DNA of 64,000 nucleotides from Bifidobacterium tsurumiense (GTDB lineage Bacteria > Actinomycetota > Actinomycetes > Actinomycetales > Bifidobacteriaceae), in contig NZ_JGZU01000011.1 of assembly GCF_000741765.1 (NCBI RefSeq), forward strand, positions 53,613 to 117,612. Direction: 5' to 3'. Below the pieces are notes generated by a model. That model was given only the letters and a program-made list of their open reading frames with translations. It was not told the origin of the DNA and made no database searches. Below, piece after piece: positions 42,287-50,857 of the stretch. Position numbers and translations under genes: made by a program. How positions within the stretch are numbered: the stretch's first letter is position 1; each line of letters starts with the position of its first letter.

Positions 42287-42736
42287 ATGCCGAATCGCGC
42301 TGAGCGCAGAGCCGCAGCTAAGGGTGGAAATAAGGGAGTTCCGCAACAGTATGACAGGACTCGTGGCCGCGCACGCAGCGGCATGCTGGATGAATACCAA
42401 TTGCAGGAACGTTCTCGTCGCTTGATCGAGAATGGCGATGCGGAATGGAAGCCAAGCTCGAGTACGGTTGTGGCGACGCAGGAGAGCGATCCTACCATTG
42501 CCAATCCTGAAATGAACGCGCCGCATTCAGTGCGTCAATGGTTCCGCATCGTCAGCTGGACGCTTATCGCCTTGTCGATCATAGGCTTCTTTGTGGTGAT
42601 GTGGTTGCCCACCAAGCCTTTGTGGTTGGTCATCACCATTTCAGCGGTTTTCGCAGTTGCAGTGATCAGTCTGTTCTTTGTGGCTGGAGATCCGAAACAC
42701 AATCCCAATATTGACGGCAATGGCACGGCTGTGTGA
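42287..42736 (+). CDS. Small membrane protein, function unknown
   Basis: 149 residues. A basic N-terminus (MPNRAERRAAAKGG) and polar region of about 80 residues are followed by two transmembrane helices (about 88-110 and 113-135) and a short hydrophilic tail. Such proteins recur in bifidobacteria near hemW/glgA but I know no function. CCAAAGGAGAAGACT gives a good ribosome site. Confidence 0.78.
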   Translation: MPNRAERRAAAKGGNKGVPQQYDRTRGRARSGMLDEYQLQERSRRLIENGDAEWKPSSSTVVATQESDPTIANPEMNAPHSVRQWFRIVSWTLIALSIIGFFVVMWLPTKPLWLVITISAVFAVAVISLFFVAGDPKHNPNIDGNGTAV

Positions 42737-42812
42737 ATCGTACTGAGCAGACAAGGTGTCTTGGAACTTCCCTTGATGGAGCGATTCATAACACCTGTGT
42801 CTAGTGAATATG

Positions 42813-42884
42813 AAACCGGCATTCGCTGGATTATCGCCTGTGAGAGAACAGGAGATGATATCAAGCGATATGCCGGTTTTTCTG
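42813..42884 (+). terminator. Large nested hairpin before the DUF2200 gene
   Basis: AAACCGGCAT (42813-42822) pairs perfectly with ATGCCGGTTT (42870-42879), followed by TTTCTG. Inside, ATCGC (42833-42837) pairs with GCGAT (42865-42869), and CTGT (42838-42841) with ACAG (42848-42851). Probably ends the upstream membrane-protein transcript; it could also sit in the leader of the next gene, 43 bases on. Confidence 0.6.
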
Positions 42885-42926
42885 TCATGATTGAACCAAC
42901 CGAAAAAGCACAGAAAGTTGGTGAAT

Positions 42927-43277
42927 ATGGCAAGACGAGAGATCGGTGACATAAGCTTCACGCAGGTGTATCCGTTGCTTGTTACCAAAGTGGAGTGTAA
43001 AGGACGGACAAAAGACGAAGTTGATGAGGTGATCCGTTGGCTCACTGGATATTCCCAGGAACAGTTGGAGCAGATGTCCAACTCAGAAACGGATTATCGG
43101 ACATTTTTCGCTCATGCACCGAGGATGAATCCCAATGCAGGATTGATAACCGGTGTCGTGTGCGGCATCAGGGTTGAAGATATCGAAGATCCGCTCACCC
43201 AACAGGCACGATGGTTGGATAAGCTCGTCGACGAATTGGCCAAAGGGAAGTCAATGGACAAAGTATTGCGTTCCTAA
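42927..43277 (+). CDS. DUF2200 family protein
   Basis: 116 residues matching the DUF2200 pattern: FTQVYPLLVTKVECKGRT, DEVIRWLTGYSQEQLE, FFAHAPRMNPNAGLITGVVCG and a C-terminal LDKLVDELAKGKSMDKVLR. A soluble small protein; no activity has been assigned that I know of. ATG 42927 follows GGTGAAT; the ORF opens 12 codons upstream. Confidence 0.88.
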   Translation: MARREIGDISFTQVYPLLVTKVECKGRTKDEVDEVIRWLTGYSQEQLEQMSNSETDYRTFFAHAPRMNPNAGLITGVVCGIRVEDIEDPLTQQARWLDKLVDELAKGKSMDKVLRS

Positions 43278-43334
43278 ATCCTTAGGCATGACCATAATCC
43301 GCCAATGATGATCTACACGAATAGAGGAAAAACA

Positions 43335-43376
43335 ATGAGTGTCCTTATGGATCAGTCGCGGGTCTTCACGAGTTGA
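43335..43376 (+). CDS. Candidate 13-codon leader peptide before glgA
   Basis: ATG 43335 follows AGAGGAAA at a suitable distance and encodes MSVLMDQSRVFTS before TGA. Its last codons and stop form one arm of a hairpin (GGG-TCTTCA / TGAAG-CCC, 43360-43381). A second hairpin CGAAGA-agc-TCTTCG (43400-43414) abuts the glgA ribosome site. The layout suggests translational attenuation, but is unproven. Confidence 0.3.
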   Translation: MSVLMDQSRVFTS

Positions 43377-43427
43377 AGCCCTACACTGGTTAAGGGAGCC
43401 GAAGAAGCTCTTCGCAAAGGAGACACG

Positions 43428-44666
43428 ATGAAAGTTGACATTCTAACTCGAGAGTATCCGCCTCATATCTATGGGGGCGCAGGCGTTCACGTTGATGAAC
43501 TTGCAAAGGTATTGGCCGAACGTATCGATGTTACAGTACGTGCCTTCGACGGTCCCAGAACCGCGGACCAAATTCCCACCATCCCTGGTGAGAACCCTCA
43601 AGGCAGCCTTCAAGTGGTGGGTTATGACAATGTCAGCGAATTGGATCAGGCCAATGCGGCATTGAAGACTTTCGGTGTGGATCTGCAGATGGCCAATGAT
43701 GTCGATGCCGACCTCGTTCATGCGCATACGTGGTATTCATGCCTTGCCGGGCGCTTGGCGCAGCAATTGCATGAGATCCCCTTCATCATCACAGCGCACA
43801 GCCTGGAACCGTTCCGTCCGTGGAAGAGAGAACAGCTCGGCGGAGGATACAATCTGAGCTCGTGGGCCGAGAAGGATGCCTATGAGCATGCCGACGGCAT
43901 TATTGCTGTTTCAGCAGGTATGCGGCAGGATATTCTGGCAGCCTATCCTAATGTCGATCCTGACAAAGTGCATGTGGTGCACAATGGCATCACGTTGAGT
44001 GATTTTGCCACTCCTTCTGCCGACGATGAAGGGTGGAAGGTTTTCGAGCGATACCACATCGACAAGAATAAGCCGACTCTGCTGTTCGTTGGTCGTATTA
44101 CACGGCAAAAAGGGTTGCCTTACCTTTTGCAGGCCCTGCATTTCGTCGATTCTGAGATTCAGGTGGTGTTGTGTGCCGGAGCTCCTGATACTCCTGAAAT
44201 TGCTCAAGAGGTCAAATCTGCTTTCGCCAAGCTTGATGAAGAGCGAGGCAATATCATATGGATCGAAGAGATGCTGCCGAAGCCCGAATTGAATGCTTTG
44301 GAACATGGCTGTGATGCGTTTATCTGCCCAAGCATCTACGAGCCATTGGGCATAGTCAATCTCGAAGCCATGGCTTGTGGCCTTCCTGTTGTGGCAAGTG
44401 CAACGGGTGGCATTCCGGAAGTCGTGGACGACAATGTGACCGGTTATCTGGTCCCGATCGAGCAATTGCATGACGGAACCGGAACTCCCACGAATCCTGA
44501 CAAATTCGTTCATGATATGGCTGATGCCATCAACCGCATTATGTCCGATCCTGAACGAGCCAAGGCCATGGGGCAGGCGGGATATGAGCGTGCACGCGAT
44601 CTGTTCAGCTGGGAGAGCATCGCGGAACAGACCATTGAAGTGTACAAGAAGGTATTGAAACAGTAG
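43428..44666 (+). CDS. glgA: Glycogen synthase / alpha-1,4-glucosyltransferase, actinobacterial type
   Basis: GT-B retaining glycosyltransferase, 412 residues, of the actinobacterial GlgA/GlgM type. GGAGVHVDELAKVLAE lies near the N-terminus, LLFVGRITRQKGLPYLLQAL in the centre, and the acidic motif SIYEPLGIVNLEAMACG near the C-terminus. It extends glycogen or makes maltose-1-phosphate from ADP-glucose supplied by GlgC. AAAGGAGACACG gives a strong ribosome site, with two leader hairpins upstream. Confidence 0.93.
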   Translation: MKVDILTREYPPHIYGGAGVHVDELAKVLAERIDVTVRAFDGPRTADQIPTIPGENPQGSLQVVGYDNVSELDQANAALKTFGVDLQMANDVDADLVHAHTWYSCLAGRLAQQLHEIPFIITAHSLEPFRPWKREQLGGGYNLSSWAEKDAYEHADGIIAVSAGMRQDILAAYPNVDPDKVHVVHNGITLSDFATPSADDEGWKVFERYHIDKNKPTLLFVGRITRQKGLPYLLQALHFVDSEIQVVLCAGAPDTPEIAQEVKSAFAKLDEERGNIIWIEEMLPKPELNALEHGCDAFICPSIYEPLGIVNLEAMACGLPVVASATGGIPEVVDDNVTGYLVPIEQLHDGTGTPTNPDKFVHDMADAINRIMSDPERAKAMGQAGYERARDLFSWESIAEQTIEVYKKVLKQ

Positions 44667-44684
44667 GAGACAAATACCTATCTA

Positions 44685-44736
44685 CCGATGCATGTCATTG
44701 GCCGTTGTCTCGCATGATTGAGAGGCATCGGCCAAT
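44685..44736. terminator. Overlapping hairpins between glgA and trkA
   Basis: Two alternative stems are possible: CCGATGC (44685-44691) with GCATCGG (44725-44731), or ATTGGCC (44697-44703) with GGCCAAT (44730-44736) around TCTC/GAGA. They lie between convergent genes, so termination of either transcript is plausible. Confidence 0.55.
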
Positions 44737-44789
44737 TGCTTGATAGTCAAAATAGCTTTACCAGATTCCTTTGAAGAACGGGTTCCGAT

Positions 44790-45458
44790 TCAGCCTCGAA
44801 TAAAACGATCGATTTGGTCTTGCGTACCCATAATGACCAGTTCGTCATTGCGATGCATAACCAGATCCTTCGAACCGTATTCGAAATCGCGTCCAGGCGC
44901 TTTCAGGCCGACAACGGTGACGCCATAACGGTCCAGCACCTTGACATCGCCTATCGAGTACCCCGCGACATGAGCCGGCGTATGGATTTTGACCACTGAG
45001 TGGACGCCTTCAAGTTCGATGTAATCGAGATAATTGCCTGATACCAAGTGCCCGACTCGTTTGCCTGCATCCATCTCGGCATTGATGATGTGACGGACTC
45101 CGATGCGCTGCAAAATGCGTGCGTGTTCCTTTGACACGGACTTCGCCCATAAATCATTGATGCCGGCATCAAGCAGATTACCTGCTGTGATAACCGACGC
45201 CTCGATGCTGTCACCAATGGCGACAACGGCTGTTCCGAAGTCGCTTACGCCTAGCTGCTCCAACGCAATGACATCGGTCATATCGGCTTGGGCGGTCGGG
45301 AAATACGGCGACCAGCGATTCACCATTTCTCCGCTGATATCAACGGCAAGTACGTCCTGGCCTTGTTCATCCAGCGTTGTGGCTATTGAGCTCCCGAACC
45401 GTCCGAGTCCTACGACCAGTACGCTTCTATTGGTGTGTGCCATTTCGATGCCTTTCAC
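44790..45458 (-). CDS. trkA: Potassium uptake regulator TrkA/KtrA
   Basis: Cytosolic gating subunit of a K+ uptake system. 222 residues: RCK_N Rossmann domain with VVGLGRFGSSIATTLDEQG and VAIGDSIEASV, then RCK_C (about 140-222) with YSIGDVKVLDRYGVTVVGLKAPG. The nucleotide bound (NAD, ATP or c-di-AMP at RCK_C) is not told by sequence alone. It lies downstream of trkH on the same strand, about 150 bases apart. Confidence 0.94.
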   Translation of the reverse strand: MKGIEMAHTNRSVLVVGLGRFGSSIATTLDEQGQDVLAVDISGEMVNRWSPYFPTAQADMTDVIALEQLGVSDFGTAVVAIGDSIEASVITAGNLLDAGINDLWAKSVSKEHARILQRIGVRHIINAEMDAGKRVGHLVSGNYLDYIELEGVHSVVKIHTPAHVAGYSIGDVKVLDRYGVTVVGLKAPGRDFEYGSKDLVMHRNDELVIMGTQDQIDRFIRG

Positions 45459-45533
45459 ATTGCAATTGCACTCATGCCGGGATGGGACCCTGCATGGTGG
45501 CTAGCTTCCATTCTTTCATATCGCTGGACACGT

Positions 45534-45542
45534 CGGCATGAG
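45534..45542. repeat. One arm of a long-range inverted repeat in the trkH-trkA spacer
   Basis: CGGCATGAG here is the exact reverse complement of CTCATGCCG at 45471-45479; 54 bases lie between. On the minus strand this falls in the trkA leader. Its function is unknown and a chance match is possible. Confidence 0.3.
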
Positions 45543-45609
45543 CGCTGGAAGACAGCATTTTGCGGAAATCAATTATCGAAGATCGGTGACTGTTTGTGTC
45601 ATCGATCGA

Positions 45610-47073
45610 TTAGCCAACGACCACCGGCTCGACAGGGTAACGCACCGCTTCGGAATGTTGCGGTCGGCTTATGGCATATGCAATTGTCATCGGGCCTAAT
45701 CGGCCTATGATCATGGCTGCTGCGAGCAGTGTCAATGCGGCAGGATTGCCTGCCTGTGCAACGCCGACGGAATATCCGCCCAATCCGAAAGCCGAACAGG
45801 TATCGAATAATGCGGCGCTGAACGTTGCGCCGGTCACCAGCATAATGGATAGCGAAATGACATACACCAATGCCAAGCAGGCTGCGGCAACGCTCACAGC
45901 GGTCATGCGGGTTTGAGCTGCTATGCGTTTGTGGAACACATTCACATCCTGCTTGCCGGTAAAAGCCGAACGGCATACCAATAGCACCACAGCAAAGGTG
46001 GTCACACGAATGCCGCCTGCTGTTGAGGCGCTTCCGCCTCCTATGAACATGATGGCGCTCATAAAGACCTTGGTAGGTTCACTCACAAAAGGAATAACCG
46101 AGGGGGTCGAATCCCGAAGTCCTTGGCATAACCGCAGCGGTGAGCGCGATGCGGAGTCGTGAGGAGCGTCGGCATTATGGAATAATTGCGGATTGTTCCA
46201 TTCGACGGCCAAGAACCATATCAAAGACAATGCGAGCAAGGAAAATGTGGTGGCCAATGTGATCTTCGTATGCAAGGACCAACGACGAGGCGGCCTATGT
46301 TGTTTCGCTGAGCGTACCAGGTTGAGGATCACAGGAAATCCCAAAGTACCGCAGAATGCGCTGAATAATATGGGCAGGCCAACGGCCCAGCTGTCGACAT
46401 GAAGGCCTGCGATATCAGGAGTGAATCCGGCGTTGTTGTATGAGGCGACGGCAAAGAACAACGCCTGCCATGAGGTATGCATCAGATCGCCTTTATTGAT
46501 GCGCCACAAACCCGGGAACAACGCGATGAATGTTATGGCCTCAATGATGAAGGTCGTGCCCAGCACGACCCGTAATACGCCTTTTATTTCACTGAGCTTA
46601 TTGGTGCCCAATTCATTGGCGGTCAGCAACCTTTGTGAGGCCTTCAAATGCCTGTTCGCAGCCAAGCCGACAATCGATGCGAATGTCATCACTCCAAGCC
46701 CGCCCATTTGGACTGAGAGCAGTATGACACCTTGGCCAAAAGTCGACCAGTGAGTTGCGGTGTTCACCACTTGGATGCCACATGTGGACAGGGCTGATAC
46801 AGCGGTGAAAAATGCGACGATGCCCGAAGTGGATAAGCCAGATTGTGTGGAAAGTGGCGATTGCAGAAGGAAAGTGGCAATCACGATTAAGGTCACCAAA
46901 TAGAGTATCGTCAACCTTCCGGGGTGCGAGACCAGATTGGTCAGCAAGTCTCGACGCCGTGGTTTCCGATCGGCGGCGGCCGCTTGCTCAAAGGTGTCGC
47001 CGGAGAACCACCAGGCATATCCACGCGAGGTCTCCTTATTCGAGGAGGACTCGTCAAAAGCCAGTTTCGCCAT
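45610..47073 (-). CDS. trkH: Potassium uptake membrane subunit TrkH/KtrB; compensating frameshifts
   Basis: 487 residues, eight membrane helices and four pore loops. Loop 1 (ALSTCGIQVV), loop 2 (ASYNNAGFTP) and loop 4 (SAFGLGGYSVG) are normal. Loop 3 is missing in the written frame: residues about 308-328 read SRSPLRLCQGLRDSTPSV, unlike any TrkH. The neighbouring frame encodes IALTAAVMPRTSGFDPLGYS, the expected loop. Adding one G near 46152 and removing one A from AAAA at 46087-46090 (plus-strand coordinates) restores it and leaves both flanks in frame. So the ORF is full length but locally wrong, by error or by a real pair of mutations. Confidence 0.9.
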   Translation of the reverse strand: MAKLAFDESSSNKETSRGYAWWFSGDTFEQAAAADRKPRRRDLLTNLVSHPGRLTILYLVTLIVIATFLLQSPLSTQSGLSTSGIVAFFTAVSALSTCGIQVVNTATHWSTFGQGVILLSVQMGGLGVMTFASIVGLAANRHLKASQRLLTANELGTNKLSEIKGVLRVVLGTTFIIEAITFIALFPGLWRINKGDLMHTSWQALFFAVASYNNAGFTPDIAGLHVDSWAVGLPILFSAFCGTLGFPVILNLVRSAKQHRPPRRWSLHTKITLATTFSLLALSLIWFLAVEWNNPQLFHNADAPHDSASRSPLRLCQGLRDSTPSVIPFVSEPTKVFMSAIMFIGGGSASTAGGIRVTTFAVVLLVCRSAFTGKQDVNVFHKRIAAQTRMTAVSVAAACLALVYVISLSIMLVTGATFSAALFDTCSAFGLGGYSVGVAQAGNPAALTLLAAAMIIGRLGPMTIAYAISRPQHSEAVRYPVEPVVVG

Positions 47074-47124
47074 ACGCTCGGCACGCTCCTTCTTCGGCTT
47101 GGCGATATGCGTTACTGACGCTAT

Positions 47125-47157
47125 TGTAACGGTGTTTCAGCTAGGATATAGCCTAGC
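47125..47157 (+). promoter_or_regulatory. nadK promoter with overlapping palindrome
   Basis: TTGTAA (47125-47130) and TATAGC, 17 bases apart, make a reasonable sigma-70-type promoter. GCTAGG-atatag-CCTAGC (47140-47157) covers the -10 region and could bind a repressor. trkH is divergent from the same spacer. Confidence 0.4.
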
Positions 47158-47199
47158 GGTGGTTCCTGGCTGCGATGGTTGGCAGAAATGAGGCGTGAC

Positions 47200-48261
47200 A
47201 TGAATGCAAGACGACGAGCAGTGGTGGTAACCCATTCCAGACTTCGCAATAGCGGAACGGTGGTCTCTGAAGCTGTGGACCAGTTGCGAAGAGCCGGCTT
47301 TGACGTGAGCATAATCGACAATCTCGAGGCGCCTGATTTTTCTGTTCGACCCACTGTCGTTGATACGGATACTGAATTCGTGCTTGTTCTCGGAGGAGAC
47401 GGCACGATACTGAGAGCTGCCGAATTGGTCCATTGCACTCAGGTGCCAATTCTGGGCATCAATATGGGCCATGTCGGATTCCTGGCAGAATTTGAGAGTT
47501 TCCAACTCAGCGAAGCCATTTCCAAAGTGGCTGCGCATGAATATTCGATCGACGAACGCATGATAGCGCATGTTGACGTATGGCTTCCCGGAGAGGACCA
47601 ACCGTTGCAGGATTGGGCATTGAATGACGTCACTTTGATGCATGAAGATCTTGACCGCATGGTTGAACTGTCCGTCCGTGTCGATGATGTGGAAATGAAC
47701 TCATTCGGCTGTGACGGTGTTATTGTTTCCACGCCTACTGGATCGACGGCCTATGCGTTTTCTGCAGGAGGGCCTGTTATCTGGCCAAATGTCAAGGCGC
47801 TGCAATTGGTGCCCCTGGCTGCGCATGCACTGTTTTCACGTCCTTTGATCGTCGGCGCTGGTTCCACATTCGAACTTGATGTTCTGGAACAATCGGCGAC
47901 AAGCGGTGTGGTCAGCTGCGATGGTAGGCGCAAATGCCAGTTGCCTCAGGGTTCGCGTGTACAGATACGAGAATCGAAGGACACTTTGCAGTTGGTCAGA
48001 TTGTCTGACGCCCCATTCACCGAACGCTTGGTGACCAAGTTTGATCTGCCTGTTATAGGTTGGCGCGAACATGTCAGATCGCAGACTCCTGAGGTTCAAA
48101 GGGCGAATGGTGTCAAATATGTGCAAGGTCGTGAATGCCGGAGCTATATGAGCGGAGCGCATCCAGATTCTTCAGGAGCATTTGGTGAGACATCGCCGAA
48201 TCAATCCGATGGCGGCCAACCACATGTCGAGGAGCAAGGAGCAGAGAATTCACATGCTTGA
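47200..48261 (+). CDS. nadK: NAD kinase
   Basis: Phosphorylates NAD to NADP. About 353 residues with the diagnostic LVLGGDGTILRAAEL (GGDG), NMGHVGFLAEFE, the NDVTLMHEDL region (usual NE/D motif) and TPTGSTAYAFSAGGPVIWPN. A C-terminal extension of about 50 polar residues has no clear domain. Start choice: ATG 47200 has GAGG 6 bases upstream; 47188 and the TTG 47179 are also in frame. Overlaps recN by 8 bases. Confidence 0.93.
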   Translation: MNARRRAVVVTHSRLRNSGTVVSEAVDQLRRAGFDVSIIDNLEAPDFSVRPTVVDTDTEFVLVLGGDGTILRAAELVHCTQVPILGINMGHVGFLAEFESFQLSEAISKVAAHEYSIDERMIAHVDVWLPGEDQPLQDWALNDVTLMHEDLDRMVELSVRVDDVEMNSFGCDGVIVSTPTGSTAYAFSAGGPVIWPNVKALQLVPLAAHALFSRPLIVGAGSTFELDVLEQSATSGVVSCDGRRKCQLPQGSRVQIRESKDTLQLVRLSDAPFTERLVTKFDLPVIGWREHVRSQTPEVQRANGVKYVQGRECRSYMSGAHPDSSGAFGETSPNQSDGGQPHVEEQGAENSHA

Positions 48262-49969
48262 AGAGCTTGAAATCCGAAACCTGGGCCCCATTCGTCATGC
48301 AATCTTGGCACCCAGTCAGGGGATGACTGCAATAACGGGTGAGACCGGTGCTGGCAAATCCATGTTGCTGAGCGCAATACGGCTTATTTCCGGTGAATCA
48401 GCCCAATCAGGACGTGTGTCCACAGGGGCTGACGAAGCCTGGGCACAGGGTGTGTTTCGTGTGGATGAGGAAGCATTACCTGTGCAAAGCGCCATCGAGG
48501 CGGGCGTGCATGTGGAGGATGGGGAACTATTCCTCTCCCGAACGGTTCCGGCCAGTGGTCGTTCTCGTGCTGTGCTGAATGGGCATATCGTCCCACGCGC
48601 CGTATTGCAGGACATCGCATCACAAGTCGTAGTCATTCATGGTCAGGCTGACCAGTTGCGTATCGCATCTGCTTCTAGGCAGCGCGAATTCTTGGATATG
48701 GTGGCAGATAACGCTGAAATAACGGCACAATACGCCCAGGTTTGGAATGAGCTTCGCGATCTGGACCAACGGCTCGAACGGTTGAGCAACCAAGAAGCCT
48801 CGATGCGTCAGCAGGCGGATTATCTGCGTGAGTCCATCGAACGTATCAATCGTGTCGATCCCCATGCAGGCGAAGACGATGAGCTCAAGGCCAAGCGTTC
48901 GCGTATAGAGAATGCGGCCGAAATCACCTTGGGAACCAATAAGGCGCTGGCTGCTTTGGACGCATCACAAGTCGAAGCGGAATCGGATGAACCAGGGGCA
49001 TCTCAGTTGATTGCGCAGGCCATACAGGCATTGCAATCAATCCATGCCACGGGACCATATGACGAAGCAGTCTCAAGACTCCGCCAGATGAATGATGAAC
49101 TGGCGGATGTGGTGTTTTCGCTCAGTGAGCAAGATGATATCGACGGTGATATCAATGATCTGGATGGCATCAACAGTCGCATTCATGAATTAGGCGAATT
49201 GACAAGACGCTGGGGACCGAGTCTGGATGACGTTTTGCAGTGGCGCGATCGCGCTCAATTCGAAGTAGAGGATTTGGACGATTCTCCCCAGAAATTGGCA
49301 GAGCTGAGCGAACAGCGTGAAAAGGCCTTTGAAACCGCTGTGCAAGTCGCAGGAAAGCTGAGTGAAAGTCGTCGATATGCCGCTGCAAGGCTTTCGGCTG
49401 CTGTAACGAAGGAATTGGATTCCCTCGCAATGGCAGGCGCTCGTCTGGACATTGAAGTCGTGCAACGCACAGGCGAAAATGCTTTGGACGCCAACGGCAT
49501 TGATGATGTTCAGTTCTTATTCACACCGTATCCGGGCGCAGGTCGCTTGCCTATGGGGAAGAGTGCATCCGGTGGCGAACTCAGTCGTTTAATGTTGGCG
49601 CTTGAACTGTCCGCGGCAGATTCACATGCTGATCATCAGGACATGACCTTCATATTCGATGAAGTGGATGCCGGTGTGGGAGGCAAAGCAGCGGTTGAGC
49701 TGGGAAAACGTCTGGCACGACTTGCCCAGAGTGCACAGGTCATCGTGGTCACCCATTTGGCGCAGGTGGCCTCATGGGCAGGGTCGCAATTTGTGGTGAG
49801 CAAAGGGCAGGAAGATGGTGACAGCCCTGTGTCTACGACTGTCAATCAAGTCGTGGGCGATGCCAGGGTTATGGAGATAGCACGTATGCTGTCGGGTGCC
49901 GAATCGGAAACATCTTTGGAACATGCTAAGGAATTGCTTGGATCCAGTATTGTAAAGCAGTCATCATGA
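48254..49969 (+). CDS. recN: DNA repair ATPase RecN
   Basis: SMC-like protein of double-strand break repair. About 571 residues: Walker A ITGETGAGKS near residue 35, a coiled-coil middle (about 150-370), then the ABC signature SASGGELSRLMLALEL and Walker B MTFIFDEVDAGVGG, with a VVTHLAQVAS switch. ATG 48254 (MLEELEIRNLGPI) aligns with the family; it overlaps the end of nadK, suggesting coupling. Confidence 0.94.
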   Translation: MLEELEIRNLGPIRHAILAPSQGMTAITGETGAGKSMLLSAIRLISGESAQSGRVSTGADEAWAQGVFRVDEEALPVQSAIEAGVHVEDGELFLSRTVPASGRSRAVLNGHIVPRAVLQDIASQVVVIHGQADQLRIASASRQREFLDMVADNAEITAQYAQVWNELRDLDQRLERLSNQEASMRQQADYLRESIERINRVDPHAGEDDELKAKRSRIENAAEITLGTNKALAALDASQVEAESDEPGASQLIAQAIQALQSIHATGPYDEAVSRLRQMNDELADVVFSLSEQDDIDGDINDLDGINSRIHELGELTRRWGPSLDDVLQWRDRAQFEVEDLDDSPQKLAELSEQREKAFETAVQVAGKLSESRRYAAARLSAAVTKELDSLAMAGARLDIEVVQRTGENALDANGIDDVQFLFTPYPGAGRLPMGKSASGGELSRLMLALELSAADSHADHQDMTFIFDEVDAGVGGKAAVELGKRLARLAQSAQVIVVTHLAQVASWAGSQFVVSKGQEDGDSPVSTTVNQVVGDARVMEIARMLSGAESETSLEHAKELLGSSIVKQSS

Positions 49970-50042
49970 TTCAGCTGTGCGATGTTAGCCAACCAATGTG
50001 TCATATACGCGGATCAGGTAACAATCCATGCGAGGAGACTGT

Positions 50043-50705
50043 ATGAAAGGCAACAATATCGGCAAAGCGGCGATATTCGATCTTGATGGAACCTTGCTTG
50101 ATTCCATGGGCGTGTGGGACCATGTGGACGATGTGTCGTTGAATTCAAGAGGCATCGCCGTCCCTGAAGATTATGCCCAAGCCGTCTCGCACATGCAGTT
50201 TCGCGAAATAGCCGACTACACTATCGCACGATTCAATCTCAGCGACGATCCCCAGGACCTTATGGATGAGTGGAACGCATTGGCACGCGAGGCGTATGCC
50301 ACGATTGTGGAAGTCAAGCCGCATGCAGTTGAATATCTGGCATCTCTCAAGGCTAGTGGAGCAAAACTCGCGGTAGCAACGACCTTGCCGCCGCAATTGA
50401 GGGATCCTGCAATGGACCATGTCGGCATAGCGCAGTTTTTCGATGAGATCTGCAGTACGGATGACGTCCAATTCGTCGGCAAGGACCAGCCTGATGTGTA
50501 TCTCCATGCCGCATCGTTATTGAATATTGAACCTCATCATTGCACGGTATTCGAAGATATTCTTCCCGGGTTGCAAGCGGCGCAATCCGTTGGCATGAAA
50601 GCATGGGCTATGCATGATGATTCTTCGGATGCTCTGTGGCCTCAGATCTGCGAAGTTGCAGACGGGGTTCTTTTTGATTTTTCCAACGCACCTTTGGTTT
50701 TGTGA
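50043..50705 (+). CDS. HAD-superfamily phosphatase (beta-PGM-like)
   Basis: 220 residues. Motif I FDLDGTLLDSMGVW, motif II VATTLPP (T in place of the usual S/T position), motif III Lys in FVGKDQPDVYL, motif IV TVFEDILPGLQAA. A helical cap (about 20-85) makes it subclass I, like beta-phosphoglucomutase and sugar phosphatases. Substrate unknown. ATG 50043 follows GAGGAG at 5 bases; ORF opens 5 codons earlier. Confidence 0.88.
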   Translation: MKGNNIGKAAIFDLDGTLLDSMGVWDHVDDVSLNSRGIAVPEDYAQAVSHMQFREIADYTIARFNLSDDPQDLMDEWNALAREAYATIVEVKPHAVEYLASLKASGAKLAVATTLPPQLRDPAMDHVGIAQFFDEICSTDDVQFVGKDQPDVYLHAASLLNIEPHHCTVFEDILPGLQAAQSVGMKAWAMHDDSSDALWPQICEVADGVLFDFSNAPLVL

Positions 50706-50775
50706 GTTTTTAACTTGGTTGACCATTCATGGCGCGCTGTGTTTGCGGTAGCGGACTGGTTGAAGTTGGCTATAA

Positions 50776-50822
50776 CAACAGGCCGTGTCCCAATCTCGAG
50801 GAGACTGGGACACGGCCTGTTG
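50776..50822. terminator. 17-bp perfect bidirectional terminator
   Basis: CAACAGGCCGTGTCCCA (50776-50792) and TGGGACACGGCCTGTTG (50806-50822). The 13-base loop can pair further (TCTC/GAGA). Located between the convergent HAD gene and thrC. Confidence 0.85.
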
Positions 50823-50857
50823 CAATTCCGTCATACCGTGGTCAGAAGTGACGGGAG

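Noticed and set aside
42761..42949. 62-residue ORF before the DUF2200 gene
   Set aside because: It runs through the nested hairpin and overlaps the DUF2200 start, with no recognisable motif.
45459..45609. c-di-AMP (ydaO) riboswitch in front of trkA
   Set aside because: The location invites it, but the spacer is too short and the conserved ydaO elements were not seen.
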